From contig CAIMUX010000131.1 in assembly GCA_903844735.1 (NCBI GenBank), positions 62,001-126,000 on the forward strand: 64,000 nt of DNA, written 5' to 3'. The translations under genes were made by a program, and so were the position numbers. Below are positions 8,981 through 17,458 of the stretch, in pieces. This DNA is from Candidatus Eiseniibacteriota bacterium (GTDB lineage Bacteria > Eisenbacteria > RBG-16-71-46 > CAIMUX01). The notes beneath the pieces were generated by a model. That model made no database searches, had not been told where the DNA came from, and worked only from the letters and a program-made list of their open reading frames with translations. The stretch's first letter is position 1. Each line of letters starts with the position of its first letter.

Positions 8981-11488
8981 TCAGGCCTCGCCCAGCGTCT
9001 CGTCGAGGCCGGCCGCCGGACGCGTCCCCATCAACCCCCGCTCCTCGAGCAGCCGATAGAAACTGCTTCGCGCGATGCCGAGGGTCCGAGCCGCGTGCGT
9101 ACGATTGCCCCGGCACTCTCGGAGAACCCGGCGAATCTGCTCCGTGCTAATCGGTTCCGCGGCGCCAGCCCGCGCCCGGTCCGCCGTGCCCCCATGGAAG
9201 ATCCCGCGGCCACCGCCGCCACCGGCGCCGCCAATGAGCGTCCAGATCCGGTGAGGCGACACCCGCAGATGACCCTTCGCATGCAGCGACATCCGCAAAC
9301 GGCGGAGAAACTGATCCAACTCGCGGACGTTCCCCGGCCACAGATGCGCGCGCAGCGGCACGAGGCAGTCGTTGTCGAGCAGTCCCGGCGGCAGCGCCGA
9401 GGGCTGCCCTTGCCTGGTCCACAGAATTTGGATGAGATCAGGCAGATCCTCGAGCCGCTCCCGCAGCGGTGGCAAAGTCACTACGCCCTGCGCGAGGCGG
9501 TAGTACAGATCGTGGCGGAACGCGTCGTGCAGGATCCTCTCCTTGAGCAGTCGGTTCGTGGCGGTCACGACACCCAGCTTCACACGGGAGATCCGGTGGG
9601 ACCCGACGGGACGCACCTCGCCCGAGTCCAGGAAACGCAGCAATGCCACTTGGCCGCGCGGGCCGATGTCGCCGATCTCGTCGAGAAAGAGCGTGCCTCC
9701 TTCGGCCTCGACGACCAGCCCGTGGCGGGTGTGGTCGGCACCGGTGTACGCGCCCTTCTCCGAACCGAACAATTCGCTCTCGAAGAGATCGGGCGTGATG
9801 GCGCCGACGTTCACCGGCACCAGCCGCCCCTGACGACCGCTCAGCTCATGGATCCCGCGCGCGAGCAGCTCCTTGCCGGTGCCTGTCTCGCCTTGTACAA
9901 GCACCGCGCAATCGGCGATCGCCAGCATCTCCGCCTCGTGGAGCATCGAGAGCAGGCGGGGCGACTTCGTGGCCAGGCCGAGACGGCACCAGATTTCCTG
10001 GATCTCTTCGGTGCGGCCGTTGCTTCTGTGGCTTCTGTCCCGGCGGCCGGCGACGCTCGCCGCGGGTGGGAGTGTGGACTCCGGGACCATGGCTTCAGAA
10101 GTCGCGGTGGCAAGTGTCACCGCTGCGAGCGCCATCTGTGCCGGGTGCAGCGGTGGCATGGCACCCGCGATCTCGCCGTCCAGGCAAGCCAGCCAGCGGC
10201 GGACGAGCTGGACCTCCAGCTCCTCGCCCATGGTCTGCAGCTTGTCGTGTGCAGTGCGCAGGTCCGACCGCGCCTCGTCGCGCCGGCCGAGCAGGAACCG
10301 CGCGACACCACGGAGGCGAAGCGCCTGGCACTCCTCCCACGCGAAGCCGGCCTTGGACGCACAGGCGAGCGCCGGGGTGGCCACGGCTTCGGCTTCAGCG
10401 GGATCGCCCTGCGTGAGGGCCAGGAGAGCCTCGCGGATCCCGCACTCGGCTACCAAGTCTCCCTCGGGAGCGATCCGCGTCGCGATCCGGCGACAAAGTG
10501 CCAGGGCGCGGCGAGCGGTTTGGGGGCGACCCATCAGGGTCAGTGCCTCGCCGAGGAATTCCAGAGCGAGGGCCTGTTCGCGGGGAGTCTTCAGACGGCG
10601 CGCTTCGAGCCAGCCGTGTAGGAGGTGGCGTCGGGCCGCGTCGAGGTTCCCTTGGCGAATCGAGACCATGCCCAGGCCGAGGCGGGAGCGCATGACATTG
10701 GTGGCGTGGGAGATTTCGCGGCTTCGGCGGTGGGCCTCCTCGTACGCTGCATGGGCCTCTGGTAGGTGGCCGATGCGGTTGAGGAGGGCGGCGCGGTTCA
10801 AGTGGACGCGAGCCGTCCAGACAGAGTCACCCGCGACGGCAAATCGGGCGGCGGCCTGGGCGTAGAGTTTCAGGGCGTCCGCCATTTGACCTCTGGCTTT
10901 CAGTGCTACTGCAAGGAGGTTTCTGGCGATGCCGGCGGGAAGTGGCGCGTTCTCTCGATCCGCCTTCTCGACGCAGATGCTCGCAATGTCCTCGGCCTCG
11001 TCGATCCTACCTTCGCGAATTAGACTGACGAAGCGGAAGGATAGAAGGGACACGAAAGCAGAGGCGGATAGCTCGCGGCCGACGAGCTGCTCCAGAAACT
11101 CGTCCACAAGCGCGGTGGTCTGGGCATAGTCGCCGCGCGAGTTATGCCAACCGGCGAGCACGGCTATCGCTTCCGCCCGCAGCTCTGCGCCGACCGGTGG
11201 CGCGTCCTTGATGAGGGCCTCAAGCATGGGAGCGAGGGTGGCCACATGTTCGGCATGTCCAAGTTCCCGACAACTCCTAAGCTGGAGTGTCGATGCCTCG
11301 AATCTGCTCTCGATCGGTATCCCCCCGAGCGCGGACAGGCTCAGCCCCATCGGGGACAGCAGCTCGTGCGAACTCCCGGGAGATCCGGCGTCCAGGTAGA
11401 TCCGGGCCCGGCGCAGGACCGAACGCAGGCTTGCGTCGTCCTGTGGCGTTCTCGCCCTCGATGTCTCTCGATCGCCTTTCCCCGTCAT
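8981..11488 (-). CDS. Sigma-54-dependent transcriptional activator with N-terminal TPR-like repeats
   Basis: An 835-residue regulator. About residues 1-480 are helical repeats of TPR type (AEAIAVLAGWHNSRGDYAQT, AHAAYEEAHRRSREI, LEFLGEALTLMGRP). The AAA+ domain follows, with Walker A GETGTGKELLAR, the sigma-54 contact loop as GAYTGA instead of the usual GAFTGA, Walker B GGTLFLDEIGDIG and the LWPGNVREL motif. A Fis-type helix-turn-helix ends the protein (CRGNRTHAARTLGIARSSFYRLLEERG). No receiver domain is present, so it is probably controlled by protein or ligand binding to the repeats. The ATG at 11488, one codon inside an alternative TTG, has GGAGGGG before it. It reads away from a small exported protein, and a sigma-54-type promoter lies about 0.8 kb upstream at 12308. 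Confidence 0.9.
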   Translation of the reverse strand: MTGKGDRETSRARTPQDDASLRSVLRRARIYLDAGSPGSSHELLSPMGLSLSALGGIPIESRFEASTLQLRSCRELGHAEHVATLAPMLEALIKDAPPVGAELRAEAIAVLAGWHNSRGDYAQTTALVDEFLEQLVGRELSASAFVSLLSFRFVSLIREGRIDEAEDIASICVEKADRENAPLPAGIARNLLAVALKARGQMADALKLYAQAAARFAVAGDSVWTARVHLNRAALLNRIGHLPEAHAAYEEAHRRSREISHATNVMRSRLGLGMVSIRQGNLDAARRHLLHGWLEARRLKTPREQALALEFLGEALTLMGRPQTARRALALCRRIATRIAPEGDLVAECGIREALLALTQGDPAEAEAVATPALACASKAGFAWEECQALRLRGVARFLLGRRDEARSDLRTAHDKLQTMGEELEVQLVRRWLACLDGEIAGAMPPLHPAQMALAAVTLATATSEAMVPESTLPPAASVAGRRDRSHRSNGRTEEIQEIWCRLGLATKSPRLLSMLHEAEMLAIADCAVLVQGETGTGKELLARGIHELSGRQGRLVPVNVGAITPDLFESELFGSEKGAYTGADHTRHGLVVEAEGGTLFLDEIGDIGPRGQVALLRFLDSGEVRPVGSHRISRVKLGVVTATNRLLKERILHDAFRHDLYYRLAQGVVTLPPLRERLEDLPDLIQILWTRQGQPSALPPGLLDNDCLVPLRAHLWPGNVRELDQFLRRLRMSLHAKGHLRVSPHRIWTLIGGAGGGGGRGIFHGGTADRARAGAAEPISTEQIRRVLRECRGNRTHAARTLGIARSSFYRLLEERGLMGTRPAAGLDETLGEA

Positions 11489-11530
11489 CAACCCCTCCGG
11501 TGCTTCCTTGTCTTGTTGCTGCCGTTCGAA

Positions 11531-11875
11531 TCAACGCAGGACTGGTGACTGGAACAGGAGGTAGAGCAGGATGTCCCTGAGTTGCCACTTGTCCATGTGC
11601 AGAGTCGCCAAAGCCGTGGTACCGGCATCCGGCACGGAGGCGCGTGGTGCGCAGGTCTGGGAAGTACAATCCACCGGCCGGGTCGGCTCACCTGAAGGCG
11701 GCAGGATGGCAGACTTGTAGTCACCAGCCGGGTCATCCGGATCCCCAGGATCAACAATCACCACCTGCGTTGGCGGAGCCATACGTGCCTTCGCGATAGG
11801 CACTGTGATGAACGCCGGCGTGGAGATCGCCAGGATAAGCAGAAGCACCGGCAGCAATCGGTTTCGGGTACGCAT
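11531..11875 (-). CDS. Small exported protein of unknown function
   Basis: A 114-residue protein that I do not recognise. Residues 1-31 form a classical signal sequence (MRTRNRLLPVLLLILAI, then an AKA-type cleavage area). The mature part is acidic and Pro-rich early (VVIVDPGDPDDPAGDYKS), holds a Cys pair in DCTSQTCAP, and ends in an amphipathic segment MDKWQLRDILLYLLFQS. The start at 11875 has GAGGAG nine bases upstream. It ends only 42 bases before the sigma-54 activator starts on the same strand, so the two are probably one transcription unit. The small protein would then be expressed together with the regulator, perhaps as part of its signal. Confidence 0.7.
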   Translation of the reverse strand: MRTRNRLLPVLLLILAISTPAFITVPIAKARMAPPTQVVIVDPGDPDDPAGDYKSAILPPSGEPTRPVDCTSQTCAPRASVPDAGTTALATLHMDKWQLRDILLYLLFQSPVLR

Positions 11876-12307
11876 CGAGAGAATCTCCTCTCAACCCCGG
11901 AGCACAGAAAGAACGCCCAAATGGCACGGGTGAAGTATAGCGCATGGCTCCGAGATCGGCAAGTGCAAACGGCCCCAATCGACAATCCATGGACCCGGTT
12001 GCGTTTTCGGCCGGGAACGAGCAGGGCTTGAACGCGGTGAGACGGAGCGACGAAAGGAGCCCGCTAAAAACGCCGGGCTCCACCGTAAAGTGTAAACCAC
12101 AATGTCGCCCGCCGACGACACGACTGCTCCCCGTTCCCGCAGAATCGATTAGACCATCTGCTCCGCATGACTGGAATCAACAGACGACAGGGCGCAAATC
12201 GAGAAGCGCCCGCCCGTGATCGCCGTGTCGACGTACCGACACGCCAAAGCGAGGCCCACACGTGCGTTGGAAGTCAGGGGTCGTCGCGTCGAAATCGCCT
12301 CCCCGTT

Positions 12308-12322
12308 TGGCACGACCCATGC
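12308..12322 (+). promoter_or_regulatory. Sigma-54-type promoter
   Basis: TGGCACG, four bases, then ATGC (12308-12322). This fits the -24/-12 consensus TGGCACG-N4-TTGC at all but one position, with correct spacing. Transcription would start near 12334, about 60 bases before the short ORF at 12396. A sigma-54 activator gene lies about 0.8 kb away. Confidence 0.5.
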
Positions 12323-12395
12323 GTACCTCTCACCGACTCAGTCGCGTCCCGCAGGAGCGGGGCGGATCGCCGGGACCGAAACGAGGAGGTGTAGG

Positions 12396-12461
12396 ATGAT
12401 TTACGCGATTGGCCTGATCCCGATCCTTATCATGGTTCTCAAGGGCCGCGCCGGCTGGTAA
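12396..12461 (+). CDS. Candidate 21-residue hydrophobic peptide
   Basis: A short ORF of 21 codons plus stop. It opens with MIYAIGLIPILIMVL, which is long enough to enter a membrane, and ends in the basic tail KGRAGW. The reason to call it is the strong ribosome site: AGGAGG lies eight bases before the ATG, with nothing else downstream for it to serve. A sigma-54-like promoter (12308-12322) and a strong hairpin (12578-12601) bracket it. No family is recognised. It could also be a leader peptide, or the end of a decayed longer frame that is open from 12216. Confidence 0.45.
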   Translation: MIYAIGLIPILIMVLKGRAGW

Positions 12462-12577
12462 GCCGAGCGACCGCCGGAGCCGGACCGCCAGGTTCGGCTC
12501 GGGAGATCCGACAGAGCGCCTCGTTCGATCCGGTTTTCCTGACCTGTGGAGGCCCGGCTTCGCGACGGCGCGAGAAT

Positions 12578-12601
12578 AGCCCCCGGACTCTTCCGGGGGC
12601 T
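12578..12601. terminator. Hairpin terminator candidate, possibly bidirectional
   Basis: AGCCCCCGG (12578-12586) and CCGGGGGCT (12593-12601) form a perfect 9-bp stem around ACTCTT. It lies between the short plus-strand ORF and the end of the convergent metalloprotease gene. The T-tract is poor (TCTC), so termination is inferred from stem strength and position. Confidence 0.5.
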
Positions 12602-12664
12602 TCTCTGCGGGCTGTCGGCGAATAGGCCTCCAACAGCTTGCTGACGATCTCGTCGCCGGTCTCC

Positions 12665-12704
12665 TCCTTCTGACTCCTGAATTCTGACGTCCGGCTACCT
12701 GAGT
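12665..12704. repeat. Partial copy of the dispersed intergenic repeat
   Basis: CTTCTGACTCCTGAATTCTGAC followed by CCGGCTACCTGAGTTGG resembles the right end of copy B (about 30090-30126), which reads TCTGAATTCTGACTCCTGAA and then CTACCCGGTTGG. It lies in the gap beyond the metalloprotease stop. Confidence 0.45.
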
Positions 12705-12788
12705 TGGTACGTTCCCTCCATCGTTTCTGTTCTTGCGCGACGGACTTCCGGTGACCGCCCCACGCGGCGGCAGGGGCCGGGCCCTACC

Positions 12789-15731
12789 CTACCGGCCGAC
12801 CACCACACTCCGAGAAGCCCGAAACCCATTCGCCCGCATCCGCACGAAATACACTCCGGCTGGAAGATAGCGCCCCGACCCATCTCGCCCGTCCCACTCC
12901 ACGCTGTGCCCACCGCCCGCGTACGTTCCGTCGAATGAACGCACAAGGCGGCCGGCAACATCGTGGATCCCAAGCCGAACCCGCGTGGCCGCGGGCACCT
13001 GGAAGGCAATCCGCGTCGCGCCCGGGGAAGGATTCGGCCGCGTGCCGAACAGAGCAAAGCGCGCGGGCCCGTCTCCCGCCGGGGTCACATCCACGGTCGA
13101 GGCCTGGGCCAAGATCTCGAAGTCATCCACGGCTGCTTCGACTAGGCTGGGGTCGCTCAGATCGCTGCCGACGAACTTAAACTGCACCAGGCCGAGTTGT
13201 GATCCGAAGAGGGCCACCACGTCGACGGTCTGTGCCACCCACGCGTTCGAGGAAAGCATGGTGCTCTCCACGGTCACCCAGGCGCCGCCGTTGTTGCGGG
13301 CCCAAACCCCCCAGGTGTCGGCCCCCGGGACCGCACCTTGGTCGTTGGAGTACCAGCGCCAGTACTTCACCAGGCCGGAGTCGAAACCGATGAGGTCATA
13401 CACCGGCGAGTACAGCGTGGTCGTTCCGGCGTCGATGTCGGCGGTGCCGTCGGTGGAACCCGCGGGGGCGTTGCCGGTCACCCAGCAAGTGGTGCCAGGA
13501 TCGGCAGTGTGGTCACTCTCGGGCTGAGCGATGGTCCCGTTTGGGTCGAGCCGCACCCACTGCCCGGTGGTGGCGTTGTCCGTGCCTTCGAGGTTGACGG
13601 TCCAGCCGCTCGCCACCTCAAGGTTGTCGTACTCCGTCGCCACATCGAAAGCATGGAGTAGGTCCGGCGCCAGAGCCGGATTGTTCCGCGTGTTCCCCGC
13701 GACATCGCGCGCCCGCAGGTAGTACTCCACCTGGGCCGGCGGGTTCAGGTCCGGGATCGTCCCGGCATACTCATTGGTGCCGCCCGTGGGTTGCAACAGG
13801 ACCGATTGGTACGGACCGCCGTTCACGCGATAGAGCACAACCAGAGAGTCGGCCACCAGCGCCCCCTCGGTGGAGGAGATCACGCCCGTGATCGTCGCGG
13901 GCCCGCTCCCCTCGCGGCTGGCCAACGGCGTGTGCAGGATCATGACGCCGGTGAGGATTTCGGGACAGGAGAAACCGTGATTGGTGGCGCCCAGGCAGAG
14001 GGCGTCGTAGTTCGGCGTGCCATTGGCTAAGTTGCCGTCGTCGTCGTCCGCCACGAACGTGGCCAACACCTGATCGGGCTGGGTCGTCGGAAGCTGGAGC
14101 ACCCGGCCATAGTGCCAGTCCCGGGCCGCCGCGAGCCGACCCTCCTCGGGCCCGAGGACGACCATCATGGCTTGCATGGCATCCCATTGGAAGCCGGCGA
14201 TGACCTGCCCGGCGTAGTGGATCGTCTGGCCGACCACGTCTTCCGGGTAGCGCAACGAATTCTGAGAGTTGCGGATCCCTGTGGTGCAGGTATTCAGATA
14301 GAACCCGCGGCCCACGATCGGTGACATCTGCATCACGTTGCCCAGGATGTCGCCGTTCCCTTCACCCAGACCTTCATCGCCCTGCTGGCCGAGGATGGCA
14401 TCCTGGACGCCGTGCCCGAACTCATGCTGCACGACATCCATGATCTGGCCGGTGTTAGCGCAGCCGTCGCCTGCCACGTAGAAATTGATAGTGCCATCCC
14501 AGTAGGCATTGCAGGTGGAACTCCGGCTGACGTTGGCCGTCATCCGCTGGTTGGGATAGGCGAACTCGGGGGCTACGGCCTGAAAAAAGCGGTGAATGTC
14601 GTTGACCGCGCGGTAGACGTCCTTCTCGTCTTTCTGCGAGTTGGCGTCGGTGAAACTGATCGCCAGGGGCACGCCCGGCGTGGCAATGCCGGTGAAGGTG
14701 CCCTCGGCTCCGGCGACGTTGTTCAGGTCGACGTACGGGCTGTAGAGATCAGCCGTGACAGAACGCGGATCGGTGCCGGCGTACGTGAGGCTCCAGTTGC
14801 CGGACGTGTCGGCCGTGACGCTGGAAAGACCCGAGACCTGGACCCTAAGGTACGGCATCGCCTCGGTGGCCTGCCCCTCACAGTAGGTCGATCGCTCCAC
14901 CTGGCCCGTCGCCGTCCCGGTGTAGTCCAGGAAATGGACGTCGTTGTACCGCCAGAGAATCTCGCCGTCGTTCGCATCCACGTACGTCACCCAGATGGCG
15001 CGGGGCGCTCGGATGTCGACACGGACGCGCCACGCCAGGTGATGCTCGACGGTGCCGGCACCGCTCGGGACGGGCAGGATCAGGAGCCTCGGCAGTTCTT
15101 CCACCGTGTCGGTCGCAGGATCGAGGGTGAGGTCGGCGCGCGCCCGCTCCCGGGCCTCGGCCACCGTCAGCCGCGGCGTGGGATCGACATCGATCCCGGG
15201 GTAGCAGGTCGACCCCACCAGAAAGAGACGCCCGCCCTCGGTGAAGGTCACGTTCGCACCCGCGCCGACCACGTCCAACATGCGGTAGACCTGCTGGAAG
15301 TGGACGGTCTGCTTCCCCGCGCCCCGGGGCGCGGCCACGAATCGCAGGCCGGCGACGTTGACGTTGAACACCTCCGGGTTGTCACGAATGACGCCCCGCG
15401 CGGCGTCGACCGCGTCCTGCGCCCTGGCGAAAGCCGGCGCCACCTGAGCGCCGCTGCCGTAGACCCAGCGCGGCGTGTTGTTGAGCGGGTTCGTGGCGTA
15501 GACCCGCCAATCGCCGTCGTAGTTGCGAAGCATCCGCTCTACCGCCACTCGGCCCGCCGCGTCCGCCGCCGCCGCCGAGCGACTCCCGGGCTGGTCGTAC
15601 GACGGGAGCGGCACCGCGAAGTCCGCGTCGTGTTCCGGGGCAACGAACGACAGAGCGGTGCCGGTCACCCCAAGAAGGCCAAGGACCGCAGCAACGACAC
15701 CGTGAGACCGAAAGCGAAATTTGTTCGTCAT
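12789..15731 (-). CDS. Secreted zinc metalloprotease (M36/M4-like) with FTP domain and FlgD-like C-terminal domain
   Basis: A 980-residue exported protease. A signal peptide covers about residues 1-30. A fungalysin/thermolysin-propeptide-like region follows (about 60-270, with TVHFQQVYRMLDVVGAGANV). The catalytic zinc motif HEFGH lies in VVQHEFGHGVQDA, and the third ligand is probably the Glu in GLGEGNGD about 20 residues on. A beta-rich region follows. The last about 85 residues (RPNPSPGATRIAFQVP, DVAGRLVRSF, GVYFVRMRANGF) form the FlgD-Ig/T9SS-like sorting module common in FCB-group secreted proteins. The ATG at 15731 has GAGAGGAG upstream. It has its own promoter at 15830-15858. The substrate is unknown. 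Confidence 0.88.
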   Translation of the reverse strand: MTNKFRFRSHGVVAAVLGLLGVTGTALSFVAPEHDADFAVPLPSYDQPGSRSAAAADAAGRVAVERMLRNYDGDWRVYATNPLNNTPRWVYGSGAQVAPAFARAQDAVDAARGVIRDNPEVFNVNVAGLRFVAAPRGAGKQTVHFQQVYRMLDVVGAGANVTFTEGGRLFLVGSTCYPGIDVDPTPRLTVAEARERARADLTLDPATDTVEELPRLLILPVPSGAGTVEHHLAWRVRVDIRAPRAIWVTYVDANDGEILWRYNDVHFLDYTGTATGQVERSTYCEGQATEAMPYLRVQVSGLSSVTADTSGNWSLTYAGTDPRSVTADLYSPYVDLNNVAGAEGTFTGIATPGVPLAISFTDANSQKDEKDVYRAVNDIHRFFQAVAPEFAYPNQRMTANVSRSSTCNAYWDGTINFYVAGDGCANTGQIMDVVQHEFGHGVQDAILGQQGDEGLGEGNGDILGNVMQMSPIVGRGFYLNTCTTGIRNSQNSLRYPEDVVGQTIHYAGQVIAGFQWDAMQAMMVVLGPEEGRLAAARDWHYGRVLQLPTTQPDQVLATFVADDDDGNLANGTPNYDALCLGATNHGFSCPEILTGVMILHTPLASREGSGPATITGVISSTEGALVADSLVVLYRVNGGPYQSVLLQPTGGTNEYAGTIPDLNPPAQVEYYLRARDVAGNTRNNPALAPDLLHAFDVATEYDNLEVASGWTVNLEGTDNATTGQWVRLDPNGTIAQPESDHTADPGTTCWVTGNAPAGSTDGTADIDAGTTTLYSPVYDLIGFDSGLVKYWRWYSNDQGAVPGADTWGVWARNNGGAWVTVESTMLSSNAWVAQTVDVVALFGSQLGLVQFKFVGSDLSDPSLVEAAVDDFEILAQASTVDVTPAGDGPARFALFGTRPNPSPGATRIAFQVPAATRVRLGIHDVAGRLVRSFDGTYAGGGHSVEWDGRDGSGRYLPAGVYFVRMRANGFRASRSVVVGR

Positions 15732-15829
15732 GGGCTCGAATCTCCTCTCAAGAATGTCGACGATGCGGACGGCAGACGCCTAGCCTGCATCGCAAAACCA
15801 GGCCAGGGCCGTGCTCTCCCTGTCGTTGC

Positions 15830-15858
15830 AGCATATAGGAAACGGGTTGCGCTGTCAA
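15830..15858 (-). promoter_or_regulatory. Strong sigma-70-type promoter for the metalloprotease
   Basis: On the minus strand a perfect TTGACA (15853-15858), a 17-base spacer and TATGCT (15830-15835). The leader to the ATG at 15731 would be about 90 bases. Confidence 0.6.
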
Positions 15859-15980
15859 GGAACTCTTTGTCATGTCGACAGATAGGCAGTACGCCGGGCA
15901 CGGACGGGTCGGTCAAAGATGGGCCGGGCGCAAGTGGATCGGCCGCCGGTAGGAACGGGGAAGGGACTAAAGAAAAACCG

Positions 15981-16054
15981 TGTCCCCAACGGGATTCGAA
16001 CCCGTGTTGCCGCCTTGAAAGGGCGGAGTCCTAGGCCGACTAGACGATAGGGAC
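15981..16054 (-). tRNA. tRNA-Glu (anticodon TTC)
   Basis: Read on the minus strand, the 7-bp acceptor stem GTCCCTA/TGGGGAC, the D-arm TCGTCTAGTCGG, the anticodon arm CCGCC-CTTTCAA-GGCGG with anticodon TTC, and the T-arm ACGGG-TTCGAAT-CCCGT all fold. The sequence closely matches bacterial tRNA-Glu. The 3' CCA is not encoded. A promoter lies at 16072-16100, inside the end of rarA. Confidence 0.95.
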
Positions 16055-16071
16055 AAAAGGCGAACCCGTTG

Positions 16072-16100
16072 ACAGTAGCCGATGGATCCGACGTCGTCAA
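16072..16100 (-). promoter_or_regulatory. Promoter for tRNA-Glu
   Basis: On the minus strand TTGACG (16095-16100), a 17-base spacer and TACTGT (16072-16077). Transcription would start about 11 bases before the mature tRNA. The -35 overlaps the last codons of rarA. Confidence 0.5.
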
Positions 16101-17458
16101 GAACGCTGCGTCTCGGGCGGGTCGACGTCGTTCGAATGGAGGTCGTAGAAGTCCCTGGTCCGCCTCCGGTGATCCTCCACCATCCTCGCCTCCCGTCCCT
16201 GGCGCGAGGGACGAAAGAAACGCTCGGCGCGGATCTCATCCGGTAGATAGGACTCGGGCACCCAGCGCCCTGGAGCGTCGTGCGGATAAACGTAGCCATG
16301 ACCGTAGCCCAGATCACCCATCATCCGGGTGGGAGCGTTGCGGATCCGCAGCGGTACCGGCAACGCCCCGCGCCCGCGGACCTGTTCCTGCGCCCGACCG
16401 TACGCCGCGTATGCGGAATTGCTCTTCGGTGCCAGCGCCAGGTACAGAACGAGTTCGGAGAGGGCCAGGCGACACTCCGGCATCCCCACGAAACCAACCG
16501 CCTGCATCGCCGCGGTGGCGTAGACGAGCGCCCCGGGATCGGCGAGGCCGACATCCTCGGAGGCAAACACGATGAGCCGGCGCACGATGAACTTCGGATC
16601 CTCGCCGGCTTCGAGCATCCGCGCCAGCCAATAGACGCCGGCGTGGGGATCGCTTCCGCGAAGACTCTTGTGGAGCGCGGAAATCCAGTCGAAGTGATCC
16701 TCGGCACCGTGGCGCACCGCCGCGCCGGATTGGATGACCCGCTCGACCTCGGCGGCGCTGATCTCTTCCCGGTCGCTCGCCGCGGGAAGCACTGCCTCGA
16801 TCAGGTTCAAGAGCTTCCTCGCATCCCCGTCGGCGAAAGCGAGGAGCATGGACCAAGCAGCCTCATCCAGGCGCGGTGGATCTGCGGACTCCTGCTCCGC
16901 GACTCGGCCGGCGAGGGCATCCTCGGCGATCGCTCGGAGCGACATGGCATCCAGCGGCCGTAGGGTGTAGACCCGGCAGCGGGACAGCAGCGCCTCGTTC
17001 ACTTCGAAGGAAGGGTTCTCCGTCGTCGCTCCGACGAGCACGATGAGACCGGTTTCCACGTGAGGAAGGAAGGCGTCCTGTTGGGCACGGTTGAATCGGT
17101 GGATCTCGTCCACGAAGAGGATCGTTCGTCTTTCTTCGGCCTCGCGCCGTACACGGGCACGCTCCACGACGGCCCGAACATCTCGGACGCCCGCCAACAC
17201 CGCCGAGAATTGCTCGAGGTGATACGCCGGATGCCCGCCCAGAATGCGGGCCAAGGTGGTCTTCCCGCAGCCGGGAGGCCCCCAGAAGATCATGGAAGGG
17301 ATCTCGCCCCGCTCGTGGAAGAGCCGCAGCGGCCCCCCGGGACCGACGAGGTGAGCCTGCCCGCGCACCTCGTCGAGCACTCGGGGACGGCGCCGGTCCG
17401 CCAGGGGGCGCGATGTGGCGTCGTCAGGAACGGGTGGCATGGCCGTGAGGAAGGACAT
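16097..17458 (-). CDS. rarA: Replication-associated recombination protein RarA (MgsA-type AAA+ ATPase)
   Basis: About 453 residues. A clamp-loader-like AAA+ ATPase that acts at stalled replication forks. Walker A is [12 protein letters not shown] (about residue 60), Walker B is [16 protein letters not shown], sensor 1 is [12 protein letters not shown], and the C-terminal tetramerisation region has [20 protein letters not shown] and [16 protein letters not shown], both diagnostic of the family. The start is uncertain: ATGs at 17482, 17458 and 17440 are all in frame and all overlap the end of galE, and none has a clear ribosome site. 17458 gives the family's usual length. Overlap with galE (stop at 17424) implies translational coupling. 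Confidence 0.9.
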   Translation of the reverse strand: MSFLTAMPPVPDDATSRPLADRRRPRVLDEVRGQAHLVGPGGPLRLFHERGEIPSMIFWGPPGCGKTTLARILGGHPAYHLEQFSAVLAGVRDVRAVVERARVRREAEERRTILFVDEIHRFNRAQQDAFLPHVETGLIVLVGATTENPSFEVNEALLSRCRVYTLRPLDAMSLRAIAEDALAGRVAEQESADPPRLDEAAWSMLLAFADGDARKLLNLIEAVLPAASDREEISAAEVERVIQSGAAVRHGAEDHFDWISALHKSLRGSDPHAGVYWLARMLEAGEDPKFIVRRLIVFASEDVGLADPGALVYATAAMQAVGFVGMPECRLALSELVLYLALAPKSNSAYAAYGRAQEQVRGRGALPVPLRIRNAPTRMMGDLGYGHGYVYPHDAPGRWVPESYLPDEIRAERFFRPSRQGREARMVEDHRRRTRDFYDLHSNDVDPPETQRS

